From positions 287,189 through 351,188 of the forward strand of contig JAKALP010000002.1 of NCBI GenBank assembly GCA_021824175.1: a stretch of 64,000 bases of DNA. Direction: 5' to 3'. This document shows positions 43,953-52,217 of this stretch, piece after piece (position 1 is the first letter of the stretch; the number at the start of each line of letters is the position of its first letter). The notes below the pieces were generated by a model. It worked only from the letters and a program-made list of their open reading frames with translations. It did not search any database and had not been told where the DNA came from. The DNA is from Deltaproteobacteria bacterium. GTDB lineage: Bacteria > Desulfobacterota > Desulfobacteria > Desulfobacterales > Desulfosarcinaceae. The translations under genes were made by a program, and so were the position numbers.

Positions 43953-44897
43953 TTAGGGAATCGTAATAACCAGTTTCCCATGGGTGTGTTTAGTCTCTTG
44001 CTGGCGGTGGGCGGCGGCGATTTGATCCAGCTGGAAAACGGCGTGGATAATGGGTTGCAATTGTCCGTTTTCCGCCCATTGGCATATTTGGGCCAGGTCC
44101 TTGTGGTTGGCTTGCACAATGACCAGTTTGGCTTTTTGGCCCTTGGAATGTTCGGTGGCGGCCACGGCCTGCAGAACTTCGGCTTTTACTACCGTGGAGA
44201 TCCAGGTTCCAGTTTCCGTCAGCAGCGGCTGGATGGTTGCAAAGGGTTGATTGCCGAAGACATCGAAGAAGATATCGAAGATTTCTCCGCCGGCCGCAAT
44301 ATCGACTTGATGGTAGTCCAGGCAGATATCGGCGCCCAGGCGCTTTAGGCGCGCGTGATTGACCTGGCTGCTGATGGCGGTGACCCTGGCGCCGAGCAGT
44401 TTCGCGATCTGAACCGCCATGCTGCCCACACCGCCGGAGGCGCCATTGATGCAAACCCGGGATTCGGCGCGGATGGCGCCGAGACCGCGCAGGGCTTGCA
44501 GGGCCGTCAGGCAGACCAGGGGCAGGGCCGCCGCTTCTTCATAGGTCAGGCTGGCGGGTTTGGCGCTCATCTGGTGGGGTTTGGCCGCCACCCATTCGGC
44601 GCAGGTCCGGCCCGCCCAGCCGTCGAGCATGCCGAATACGGCCAGCCCCTTCTCGACGCCTTGCACTTGGGCGCCCACTTGCGCGACTTCTCCGGCAAAA
44701 TCGAATCCGGTCTGCATGGGAAAGCGGTTGCCGCTCCACTCGGCGAAGCGGCCCTTGCGGATGAATGTGTCTTTGGGATTCACGGCCGCGGCCCGGACCT
44801 TGACCAGGACTTCGTCAGCGGCAGGCCGGGGCGGCGCGATCTCTTCGATTTGAAGCACCTCGGTACCGCCAAATTTGTGAAAAAGGGCTGCTTTCAT
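43953..44897 (-). CDS. Zinc-less MDR-family NADPH:quinone oxidoreductase
   Basis: A 314-residue medium-chain reductase of the quinone oxidoreductase type. The start at MKAALFHKFGGTEVLQI has GAGGAG six bases upstream; the frame is open further upstream without a start signal. Segments are VRAAAVNPKDTFIRKG (about 38-53), FDFAGEVAQVG, and the NADP Rossmann motif NGASGGVGSMAVQIAKLLGA (about 146-165). The catalytic zinc ligands of alcohol dehydrogenases are missing. It is the last gene of the minus-strand run that begins with the molybdate transporter, 169 bases behind the coiled-coil gene. Confidence 0.88.
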   Translation of the reverse strand: MKAALFHKFGGTEVLQIEEIAPPRPAADEVLVKVRAAAVNPKDTFIRKGRFAEWSGNRFPMQTGFDFAGEVAQVGAQVQGVEKGLAVFGMLDGWAGRTCAEWVAAKPHQMSAKPASLTYEEAAALPLVCLTALQALRGLGAIRAESRVCINGASGGVGSMAVQIAKLLGARVTAISSQVNHARLKRLGADICLDYHQVDIAAGGEIFDIFFDVFGNQPFATIQPLLTETGTWISTVVKAEVLQAVAATEHSKGQKAKLVIVQANHKDLAQICQWAENGQLQPIIHAVFQLDQIAAAHRQQETKHTHGKLVITIP

Positions 44898-45066
44898 GGC
44901 CGTCTCCTCACGCCTTAAAAGTGGTTTGGCTGTATTCGTATTCACTTGATCGGCGGCTGTCAACCAACGCCCTCGATCCATGCGACATCTGGCTTGTATT
45001 CACTGGAAAGTATTCGGGATGATCGTGGATCGAAATCCAACTTTAGAGGCGAGTGGCCAGCAAGTG

Positions 45067-45333
45067 CTATTGGCGTTTGACCATGGCCAGGGCCTCTTCA
45101 TAGGCCTGCAATCTGCTTTGCCATTCATTGAGTTGCCGATAGTCGTTTTGCCAGCGCTCCCGGTCTTTCTTTTCTACTGGTAGAAGTTCTTCGCCGCTGG
45201 CGGCCAGGAAGCGCTGGGTGGTCATTGCGAAGCGCTGCTCTTTCTTGGCCAAATCGCTTTTTAAACGTTTGATGACGCTGCGGCAGAAGTTGATTTCCCG
45301 GCCCATGGAGATTTCGTATTCGTCGTAGTGCAT
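45067..45333 (-). CDS. Small coiled-coil protein of unknown function
   Basis: An 88-residue charged helical protein starting MHYDEYEISMGREINFCRSV and ending in QSRLQAYEEALAMVKRQ; heptad-like Leu spacing suggests a coiled coil over most of its length. There is no signal or membrane segment. The start has GAGG about 7 bases upstream; a longer frame to 45402 overlaps the end of the YcbB-type gene. It lies 37 bases downstream of that gene and could be its translational partner. Family not recognised. Confidence 0.5.
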   Translation of the reverse strand: MHYDEYEISMGREINFCRSVIKRLKSDLAKKEQRFAMTTQRFLAASGEELLPVEKKDRERWQNDYRQLNEWQSRLQAYEEALAMVKRQ

Positions 45334-45370
45334 GAACGCGCCTCTATCTTCTTCGCAATCCACCGAACCG

Positions 45371-47122
45371 CTAATTTTCTTCGACGGGAATAAACATTTC
45401 AAGGGCGGGTGGTTCGCTGTGCGGCCGCGTTTTTAAGGCCAGATCCAGTTCCGTATCCCGGTCGTAGATGTCGTTGCGGAATTGCAGGACGCCGCTGTCA
45501 TCCACCCAGGCCGTCATATAAACCAGATGGACCGGAATGGGTTTCTTCACCAGGGCGACCTGCTGGCGCATTGAATCCAGCACCGTTTTTATTTTTTCAG
45601 CTGTCCACTCGGGGTTATCCCTGAACAGGTAGGCGGCCAGGCCGGCGGCGTTCTCTATCCGGATGCAGCCCGAGCTGAAATCCCGTTTGCTTTTGCCGAA
45701 AAGTTCCCGGTGCGGGGTATCGTGCAGGTAGACGGAAAATTTATTGGGGAACATGAATTTGTAACGGCCCAGAGAGTTGGATGGGCCGGGGTCCTGGACC
45801 AGCCGGAAGGGGAAGTTGCCTTTGCCGTAAGCCTTCCAGTCAATGGTGGTGGGATCGATGGCCGCGCTGCCCTCCTCCCAGCCGTAGTACACCTTGATAT
45901 TCTCCTTCTCAAAATAGGCGGCATCCTCGCGAATGCGGGGCAGCATATCTTGGAAGATAATTGTGTCGGGCACGGTCCAATAGGGATTGATCACCATGTA
46001 GGTCATGAGCGCGCTGAACACCGGTGTGCGTCGCGCCGGTCGGCCCACCACCACCCGCATGCGCAGTACTACCTGGTTTTGTTCCACCACTTTCAGGTTG
46101 AAGTCGGCGGTATTGACCCAGATATGATCCGGACCCAAATCACTTGGCAGCCACCGGATGCGCTCTAGATTGAGCTCAACCTGACGGATGCGCGCGGCCA
46201 CCGGGACATTGATGGCTTCGGTGGTTTTGCGGCCGGCCGCGCCATCGGGCTCCAACCCGTGCCGGTGCTGGAAACGGCTGACGCCCGCGGACAGGGCCGG
46301 GTCAAAATACTCCGGGTTTTCGGGAACCTCGTCCGGTGCCAGATCGCCGCTTTGAATCAAGCGCTGGCGCAGCGGGATTACCCTGGGGTTGTGCTCCTTG
46401 GGCTTTAAGGTTGGTCCAGTGGGCACCTGGAGCCAGCCTCCATCCAGCGCCACCATGCGCAGCTGTTGCAGCGCGGCCCGCAACTGGGCATAACCGCCGT
46501 TGACGGGGCGCATCTGCTCCAAAGTCTGGTCCAGCTGATCCTGGTTCAGGACCGAGTTGAGCGCCGCCATCATGTCCACGCTATGCTGGGTCAGCAGCCA
46601 ATCGGTATGCAGGGTCTGGGGATTGACCCGACCGCCGGACAGGTGGGCGCCGAACAACAAAAACGCATCGGTCAGCAAAAGATCCAATTCGGCCCAGCGG
46701 GCTTCCTGACCGCTTTCGTGGCGCGCAAAGCGCGCTTCTAAATCCAAAATCAGGGTGGCGGTCACGCTGACGTGGTAATCGTTGGGATTGAGCCCGTCCG
46801 CTTCGGCCTGGGCCGTGGCGCGGAGCAGTTTTTGGGCCGATGGCTTCAGCCCCTTGTCGTCTATCCAGAAAGGCGCAAACTGGCGCTGTTCATAAAAGGC
46901 GGGGATCAGGCTGACGGCGCAAATGGGCTCGCCGCCGCAATCAAAACCGCCCTGGCCGTTGCGGGCATTGATGCGTGCTTGAATCTGCTGGCGGACCGAA
47001 TCCAAAAAAGTCGCGGGGGCTTCCGTTTCCGCCCCGAGCCGGGCAGGTTTCCATAGCCATAGGATCAGGCTCAAAGCTATGCCCAAGGCCGTAAGGACCG
47101 CCCACCAGCGCCAACTGTTCAT
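45371..47122 (-). CDS. YcbB-type L,D-transpeptidase
   Basis: A 583-residue periplasmic enzyme that forms 3-3 cross-links in peptidoglycan. An N-terminal membrane anchor (about 5-25) is followed by a scaffold domain (ALLRATAQAEADGLNPNDYH), a peptidoglycan-binding domain (FDPALSAGVSRFQHRHGLEPDG, about 275-300) and the YkuD catalytic domain, which has HDTPHRELFGKSKRDFSSGC, the last residue being the nucleophile Cys-486. The start MNSWRWWAVL is set by the membrane anchor; the frame is open upstream into the rubrerythrin gene. It sits 13 bases behind rubrerythrin. The DUF882 protein at 36 kb could cut the bonds it makes. Confidence 0.92.
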   Translation of the reverse strand: MNSWRWWAVLTALGIALSLILWLWKPARLGAETEAPATFLDSVRQQIQARINARNGQGGFDCGGEPICAVSLIPAFYEQRQFAPFWIDDKGLKPSAQKLLRATAQAEADGLNPNDYHVSVTATLILDLEARFARHESGQEARWAELDLLLTDAFLLFGAHLSGGRVNPQTLHTDWLLTQHSVDMMAALNSVLNQDQLDQTLEQMRPVNGGYAQLRAALQQLRMVALDGGWLQVPTGPTLKPKEHNPRVIPLRQRLIQSGDLAPDEVPENPEYFDPALSAGVSRFQHRHGLEPDGAAGRKTTEAINVPVAARIRQVELNLERIRWLPSDLGPDHIWVNTADFNLKVVEQNQVVLRMRVVVGRPARRTPVFSALMTYMVINPYWTVPDTIIFQDMLPRIREDAAYFEKENIKVYYGWEEGSAAIDPTTIDWKAYGKGNFPFRLVQDPGPSNSLGRYKFMFPNKFSVYLHDTPHRELFGKSKRDFSSGCIRIENAAGLAAYLFRDNPEWTAEKIKTVLDSMRQQVALVKKPIPVHLVYMTAWVDDSGVLQFRNDIYDRDTELDLALKTRPHSEPPALEMFIPVEEN

Positions 47123-47135
47123 ATTCAACCGGGGC

Positions 47136-47594
47136 CTACCACACTTCCGGATAACCGATATCGACAAAGGCATTTTCCATCTTGTTTTTGTGGCCCTGTT
47201 CCATGGCCGCCAGTTCGCGGAACACCTTCTGTTGACCCGGATCATTGCAGGCATCGGCCAGTTGGGTGTACTGACGCATGGCCTCTTCTTCCTTTTTCAT
47301 GGCCAGGGCAATGGCATCCGCCGGTTTCATCTGAATGGAGAGGCTCTTGGGCGCCTCCATGGTTTCGGCCAGATGAAAATCAGGCGTGCGCGCAAAATGA
47401 ATGCCCATATCCGCTTTGTCCCGGAACCCCTCCAGAATCTTCTGATGCTTGCGTTCCTCGGCGGCCAGGCCTTTGAACAGGTCCTTCAAATAGGCATCCT
47501 CCACCTTATCGGCTACTTTCTGATAAAATTGATGGGCCTCGATTTCGCCCTGAATGGCGTTGTCCAGAATCTTGCGGTAGGTCTTTTTATCCAT
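47136..47594 (-). CDS. Rubrerythrin-like ferritin-family protein
   Basis: A 152-residue four-helix bundle with a diiron centre: GEIEAHQFY (about 16-24), AAEERKHQKI (about 44-53), KKEEEAMRQYTQL (about 100-112) and AMEQGHKNKM (about 129-138). Each helix carries the ExxH or E ligand set. There is no C-terminal rubredoxin domain, so it is of the short erythrin type that reduces peroxide or stores iron in anaerobes. Its start overlaps the last codons of the cupin gene by 8 bases. Confidence 0.88.
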   Translation of the reverse strand: MDKKTYRKILDNAIQGEIEAHQFYQKVADKVEDAYLKDLFKGLAAEERKHQKILEGFRDKADMGIHFARTPDFHLAETMEAPKSLSIQMKPADAIALAMKKEEEAMRQYTQLADACNDPGQQKVFRELAAMEQGHKNKMENAFVDIGYPEVW

Positions 47595-47934
47595 TCAGCA
47601 TCTCCTTCTCTGCCTTGGCGTGCACGGCCAACCAAATCGTTTCTTCCGCTGGATCGGTCCACTGGACTCGATGTTTGACATGGGCCGGAATCAGCACGGC
47701 CTCGCCGGGCCCTAACGTGATGATTTCCGGCTCATTCTCAAAGCGCACCCCGGCACGGCCTTTGAGCAGCAGCACCCACTCATCCCAGTCCTGGTCATAC
47801 CAGAATCCCTGGGGCGAGGCATGCCCTTTGGAGACAATGCGTTCAATGGTCAAATGGGGGTGGGCAAAGAGGGTTTGGGACCACTCTTGGGGCAGGTGAA
47901 CCGGAATGTCGGCGAACAGGTTGCGTTTCTCCAT
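47587..47934 (-). CDS. Small cupin protein
   Basis: A 115-residue single-domain cupin with the two motifs: GFWYDQDWDEWVLLLKG (about 43-59; the usual HxH pair is replaced by WDEW) and ITLGPGEAVLIPAHVKHRV (about 70-88), then ETIWLAVH. The pattern matches the small cupins of the YP_766765/TIGR-type group, often found with redox genes. Function is not known. The last 8 bases overlap the rubrerythrin start, and the transporter stop codon lies 35 bases upstream, so the genes are probably one operon. Confidence 0.82.
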   Translation of the reverse strand: MEKRNLFADIPVHLPQEWSQTLFAHPHLTIERIVSKGHASPQGFWYDQDWDEWVLLLKGRAGVRFENEPEIITLGPGEAVLIPAHVKHRVQWTDPAEETIWLAVHAKAEKEMLNG

Positions 47935-47969
47935 AAGCCAATGACATTACCACAAATGCTTCCGGCTCG

Positions 47970-49181
47970 CTATATCTTGATTTTGGCTTTGCGGATGAAG
48001 ATATCCACCGCGATGCCGATGCCGAAGGCCCAGGCCATATTGGGCACGGTCAAGGCGATGCCGCTGATCAGCAAGGCCACGAAATACTCCTCATTGGTTT
48101 TGAGGCTGCGGATCAGTGGGCAGAGTTCCAGACCGGCGAAGATCAATAGGACGCCCAGCACGGAGTTGGGGATCAGGGTGAGCAAGGTCATGCCCGCCTC
48201 GCCAAAGGCCAGGGCCAACACCACGAAGATGGTCCCGATCATCAGCAGCGCACCTCCGGTGCGGGCGCCGAAGCGATAATGGGCCGCCAGACCGCCCGTG
48301 CCGTGGCACATGGGTACCCCGCCGAACAGCCCGGTGGGCAGGTTGGCGATGCCCATGGTCCAGGCGAATCGGCCGGCACTGGTTTTGCCCAGGCGTGGGT
48401 CCTTGGGAAACAGGACCGCGCAGGTGTCGGCCGTGCCCACGCAGGCATTACCGATGGTCAGGGGGATCTGGGGCAAGATCAGCATGCTGAAGGCGATCCA
48501 CCAATCGTGGGCCGAGGGCGCGATCAGGCGCACCGGCGTGGGTCCGAAGGCAAAGGTGCGGCCGCCAAGCCCGCCCAGCATCAGGCCGGCCAGGATTCCG
48601 ACACCCACGGCGGCAATGGCGGCCGGTAGCTTCTTGTTATCCAGCAGCAACAGGACCAGGCCGAACACCACCACCCCCAGAATTAAGTTGATGGAGTGGT
48701 CGCCAAAGCGGCTGGCCGAGCCGGAGAGGAACAGGTGCGGATCGGTGATCAACTGGATGCCCTTGCGCAAAAAGACCAGGCCCAGGGCCAATTGGATGCC
48801 GCGCACCACCGGCTGGGTAAAGATCTTGGCCAGTTTGTCCACCAGGCCGGTGACGGCGAATAATAGCAGCAGTCCACCGAAAATCACGCCCGCGGCTCCG
48901 ATGACCGATTCGGTGATCTGGGCAGGATAAGCAATGGCAATGGCGGCCACGGCCTTGAGCGGCTGCACCGGCACCGGCAGGCGGTAGTAATAACCGGTGA
49001 GAAGGTAGAATACCCCAAAGGCGAGGAATACCATGGTGGGGCTCAAGCGGTTAATCAGAATCATGGCCAGCACAATGGGCAACATGGTTCCCAGGTCGCC
49101 GAAGGAGCCGGCCAGCTCGACCCGGTCAAAGCGAAACCCCACCTTTTGGTCCGCAGACCCTGCTATGGCATCGTTGTTCAT
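47970..49181 (-). CDS. MOT1-type molybdate/sulfate transporter
   Basis: A 403-residue transporter with about eleven membrane helices, of the family of plant MOT1 (PF16983-type). Hallmarks are ELAGSFGDLGTMLPIVLAM (about 21-39) and its second repeat IPLTIGNACVGTADTCAV, and PVPVQPLKAVAAIAIAYP (about 73-90). MOT1 proteins carry molybdate with high affinity; sulfate or tungstate are alternatives. A TunR-type regulator is encoded divergently at 49.7 kb, which supports a molybdate/tungstate substrate. GGGGCACCC precedes the ATG. A cupin gene follows. Confidence 0.85.
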   Translation of the reverse strand: MNNDAIAGSADQKVGFRFDRVELAGSFGDLGTMLPIVLAMILINRLSPTMVFLAFGVFYLLTGYYYRLPVPVQPLKAVAAIAIAYPAQITESVIGAAGVIFGGLLLLFAVTGLVDKLAKIFTQPVVRGIQLALGLVFLRKGIQLITDPHLFLSGSASRFGDHSINLILGVVVFGLVLLLLDNKKLPAAIAAVGVGILAGLMLGGLGGRTFAFGPTPVRLIAPSAHDWWIAFSMLILPQIPLTIGNACVGTADTCAVLFPKDPRLGKTSAGRFAWTMGIANLPTGLFGGVPMCHGTGGLAAHYRFGARTGGALLMIGTIFVVLALAFGEAGMTLLTLIPNSVLGVLLIFAGLELCPLIRSLKTNEEYFVALLISGIALTVPNMAWAFGIGIAVDIFIRKAKIKI

Positions 49182-49206
49182 GGGTGCCCCTTTTTGATAT
49201 TATTGT

Positions 49207-49228
49207 CACGAATAAAATTATTTTCGTG
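49207..49228. promoter_or_regulatory. CACGAA-N10-TTCGTG dyad
   Basis: A 6-bp dyad with an AT-rich 10-nt spacer lies 26 bases upstream of the transporter start codon, in the transcribed leader if the promoter at 49248 is right. It could be a second operator or a weak hairpin. Confidence 0.35.
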
Positions 49229-49247
49229 TAAATTAAGGATTGACTTA

Positions 49248-49263
49248 ACGTAGCATGCTGCGT
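49248..49263. promoter_or_regulatory. Palindrome inside the transporter promoter, candidate TunR operator
   Basis: ACGTAGCATGCTGCGT is a 16-bp palindrome with one mismatched pair. On the minus strand it fills the spacer between TTGACA (-35, 49264-49269) and TAAGTC (weak -10), the classic place for a repressor. Confidence 0.45.
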
Positions 49264-49288
49264 ATGTCAAGCAGTAGTTCCAGTAGGG

Positions 49289-49501
49289 TGTGAGTCACGG
49301 CCGTTGCGTGCACAATTGAAACGAGGCCGATATGTTCGTACTCGTACTCAGCGAAGCGGTACTCGTACGCGTAGGGCTTTCTCTCGTTCCCACGCGGAGC
49401 GTGGGAACGAGGAAAAACTTATTAAAGCATTCGAGTACGAGTACGCGTACGAGTACGATAGGGGAGAGACTTCATACTTCATGCAACAGCAGTGACTCAC
49501 A
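49289..49501. mobile_element. 213-bp MITE-like element with CGTACT arms and nested palindrome, copy C
   Basis: It has the same 23-bp terminal inverted repeats as copy B (TGTGAGTCAC...GTTGC ends). The left CGTACT arm is interrupted by AGCGAAGCGG; the right arm is at 49431-49458. In the loop a foreign 29-bp palindrome is nested (49383-49411). No coding capacity. Confidence 0.8.
49383..49411. repeat. Nested palindrome CTCGTTCCCACGC-GGA-GCGTGGGAACGAG
   Basis: Two perfect 13-bp arms around GGA. The GTTCCCACGC...GCGTGGGAAC family is common between genes in many bacterial genomes. Here it sits in the loop of copy C; copy B has no such palindrome in its loop. Confidence 0.85.
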
Positions 49502-49520
49502 CCCACTTCTTGTCGTCGCC

Positions 49521-49649
49521 TTGCGCCGTTGCGTGAGCTATTAATGATCAGGCGCGTGACCTATCCAAAGCCTTCGCGCGGCGCATGCCCATAAAGCGGT
49601 CATGGTGCCGGAACGGCCGATGTGAGTTGAGTCTCACGCAACGGCGCAA
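49521..49649. repeat. 17-bp inverted repeat in the tunR leader
   Basis: TTGCGCCGTTGCGTGAG (49521-49537) and CTCACGCAACGGCGCAA (49633-49649) are perfect inverted copies 95 bases apart. The right arm continues with further GGCGCAAC units (8-9 nt). It could be a repeat of the window's general type or part of tunR control. Confidence 0.7.
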
Positions 49650-49720
49650 CGGCGCAACGTAATGGATACCCGGCCGGCGCGTAGCCATCAGATCCGCTAG
49701 CCGCAATCGGAGAAGGCCCC

Positions 49721-50782
49721 ATGAGCCTGCCCACCACTCACGCCCGCATCGTGTCCGCGGCCGATACCCGCAAATGCCTGGATACAGTGCAGCTCAATCA
49801 TCTTGAACAAACCTTCCGCGCCTGGGCGGCCCAAGCTCGGGGGGAGCAGCGGCAATTGGCGCGCCAACGCATTTTGATGATCTTTTTGTTGATCCGCTCC
49901 ACCGGCGGCCGGCTCAATGAAATCCTGAGTCTGGATGCCGCCAGGGATATCGACTTTCAATATCACAGCGTGCATCTGCGCAAAGCAAATGATCGTAAGG
50001 CGACCGCGGCGGGCCGCGAGGTACAAATTCCGGAGATGTTGAGCGCTGAAATAAAGACGATGCTCGACCAGTTTCGCGGCCAGATCTCCCCCAGGCGGAT
50101 TTTCAAGGCCGACCCCGCCCATGTGCGGCGTAAGTTCTACGCCTGCGCCGAAGCCGCCGGGTTTGCCCGCGAAACCGGCACGCCCGAAGCCATCCGCAAG
50201 GCGCGGGCCATCGAGTTGATGCAGAGCGACATGCCCTTGCCGGTGGTGCAGACCATCCTGGGCCACTCCACCCCCAATCTGGCCGCGGCCTATGTGGATT
50301 TTTCCCCGGAAGAGATCCACCGGGTGGAGCGTTTTCACATCGAGCGCGAAAATCAACGCAAAACCAGCGCGCGCAATGCATTCTATGGAAAGATTGATAA
50401 GATCACGCGCGGCGACGTGCAGGCCCTGGTGGAAATCGTGGCCCTGGACGGCAGCCGGGTCATGGCCATCATTACCGGCTTCAGCCTGGATAAGCTGGGG
50501 CTTAACTCCGGCGCCCTGATCACCGCGGAGGTCAAGGCCCCCTGGGTCATGCTTTACAAAGGCGATGAAGAACCGGCCAGCACGGCTGAAAATCGCTTTC
50601 GCGGCAAGGTCTGGCGGATCATCAAAGGTAAGGTGAGCACGGAGATCGACGTGCGCATTTCGGAGAGCACCGAGCTGTGCGCCATTATCACCGAAGCCAG
50701 CCGACGCCGGCTGAACCTGAAGAAGAACGACACACTCTGGGCCCTCTTCAGTGCCGCCGCGGTGATCATTCACGCCGATTGA
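49721..50782 (+). CDS. TunR-type tungstate/molybdate regulator (integrase-like domain + two TOBE domains)
   Basis: A 353-residue protein with a tyrosine-recombinase-like N-terminal domain (about 25-205) and two TOBE oxyanion-binding domains (about 217-285 and 291-352; ARNAFYGKIDKITRGDVQAL, ENRFRGKVWRIIKGKVSTEI). The recombinase core keeps Arg-64 (TGGRLNEIL), Arg-159, His-182 (ILGHS) and Tyr-191. The HxxRH box is changed to E156-x-x-R159-K160, so two catalytic His are lost. This layout matches TunR, the tungstate-responsive regulator described in sulfate-reducing bacteria, which evolved from an integrase. The divergent MOT1-type transporter is its likely target. Confidence 0.82.
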   Translation: MSLPTTHARIVSAADTRKCLDTVQLNHLEQTFRAWAAQARGEQRQLARQRILMIFLLIRSTGGRLNEILSLDAARDIDFQYHSVHLRKANDRKATAAGREVQIPEMLSAEIKTMLDQFRGQISPRRIFKADPAHVRRKFYACAEAAGFARETGTPEAIRKARAIELMQSDMPLPVVQTILGHSTPNLAAAYVDFSPEEIHRVERFHIERENQRKTSARNAFYGKIDKITRGDVQALVEIVALDGSRVMAIITGFSLDKLGLNSGALITAEVKAPWVMLYKGDEEPASTAENRFRGKVWRIIKGKVSTEIDVRISESTELCAIITEASRRRLNLKKNDTLWALFSAAAVIIHAD

Positions 50783-50874
50783 AGGCATGGGCTGCATCGC
50801 TCATTATTGGGCATAGAAGCCAAATTGCCGACGGTCATAGATCTGCCGGGTCGCCCGCGCGGCGTGTCTTTTCT

Positions 50875-52056
50875 TCACCCCACCCGCCCCACCAGCAAGG
50901 TCAAGGCCAGGCCGCCGTGGACGATGGGCATGCCTTTGACGGGAAACGGCATCTGGCGGGCCAGCTCCGTCCGCGGCACGAGCATGGCCACGCGCCAGCC
51001 TTTGAAATCTTCCTGCAACTTTTTACCAATGCGCTGGAAGAACGTCAGCAGGCTCTGGTCCGGCTTGAGTCGCCGGCCATAGGGGGGATTGATCACGATC
51101 AGTCCAGGCGCCAGTCTTCGCCCTTCATGCTGGGGGGGCTGGAGGGTGAAGAAGTCCCGCGTGCGGACCCGCACCACATCCTCCAACCGATGGCGCGCCA
51201 CGCATTGGGACAACTGGGCGCTGGCCGCGGTGTCCAGGTCCGAAGCAAAGACCATTGGGCGTACCAGGGTCTTCACTGCTTTGAGGGCTTTGGTTTTCAT
51301 GTAGCGCCATTGGGATTGGCTGAAGGCCGGCCATTGCATGAAAGCAAAGTCGCGCAATGCGCCGGGCGGGATCTGCTTGGCCCACAAGGCCGCTTCCAGG
51401 GAAAAGGTGCCGGAACCGCACATGGGATCGATCAGCGGCCGAGCCGGATCATAGCCTGCCAGTTGAAGAATGGCCGCGGCCAGGGTTTCGCGCAGCGGCG
51501 CCGTGGTGGTATGGGTTTTAAGGCCTCGCAGGTACAGATTGGGGCCGCTGCTGTCCAGCGAGAGAGTAGCCATGTCCTCCTGCATCAGCAGATAAACAGT
51601 TTGGCCCTGGGGCCCGGTGACTTCGACGCCCTGGTCATTCCAATAGGACCCCACCACCTCTGCCACGTGCTGCACAATGGCCTGGGAGTGATACAGCCGG
51701 GATTGGTGCGTCGTCACCTTGCACGCCGGCACGCATCCAGCGGGCAAGTAGAGCGACCAGGCCACTTCGGCCAGCTTTTTCTCCAGTTGCCGAAAATTGG
51801 TGGCTTTGAATTCCGCCAGGCGCATCAGGATACGCCCCGCGGTTCTCAACTGCAGATTGGCTTCATAGAGGGCTGGCAGCCGCCCGCTGAACAACACCCC
51901 GCCCGTGAACGTGCCCTGGATGCTGATATCCTGATGGACTTGGGATAATTCCGCCACGCACAGCCCTTCCAGTCCAGGCAGGGTGGCCGCGTAATATTGA
52001 TGCGATTGGGCGATCACATGGCGTTTGATCTGCTTTTTCAAATTGATGGGCGGCAT
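50875..52056 (-). CDS. THUMP-domain RNA methyltransferase (RlmL N-terminal type)
   Basis: A 393-residue SAM-dependent RNA methyltransferase. The N-terminal THUMP region is about 20-190 (YYAATLPGLEGLCVAELSQV, QLRTAGRILMRLAEFKATNF). The Rossmann methyltransferase domain has PLIDPMCGSGTFSLEAALWA (about 215-234) and the catalytic NPPYG (VINPPYGRRL, about 325-334). This is the layout of the N2-guanine 23S rRNA methyltransferases (RlmL/YcbY first half, LrtA-like enzymes). The exact rRNA position is not predictable. It converges with tunR and is divergent from DUF362. Confidence 0.87.
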   Translation of the reverse strand: MPPINLKKQIKRHVIAQSHQYYAATLPGLEGLCVAELSQVHQDISIQGTFTGGVLFSGRLPALYEANLQLRTAGRILMRLAEFKATNFRQLEKKLAEVAWSLYLPAGCVPACKVTTHQSRLYHSQAIVQHVAEVVGSYWNDQGVEVTGPQGQTVYLLMQEDMATLSLDSSGPNLYLRGLKTHTTTAPLRETLAAAILQLAGYDPARPLIDPMCGSGTFSLEAALWAKQIPPGALRDFAFMQWPAFSQSQWRYMKTKALKAVKTLVRPMVFASDLDTAASAQLSQCVARHRLEDVVRVRTRDFFTLQPPQHEGRRLAPGLIVINPPYGRRLKPDQSLLTFFQRIGKKLQEDFKGWRVAMLVPRTELARQMPFPVKGMPIVHGGLALTLLVGRVG

Positions 52057-52217
52057 GAGACGGACTCCAAAGGCCAGAAAAGCACTTGATCAGGGCAGCT
52101 ATCGATACTAATGTGACCCCAATTATGCGGCCGCTGCTGACTGGCTCGGTAGCGGCCATTCGTGCGCTACGGTGGCGCAGCCCCATCCGCCCACAAACCC
52201 TCAGCGATTGGGATCCG

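Noticed and set aside
49721..50782. Active phage integrase marking a genomic island
   Set aside because: Two catalytic His are replaced and two TOBE domains are fused; no att sites, phage genes or tRNA are nearby.
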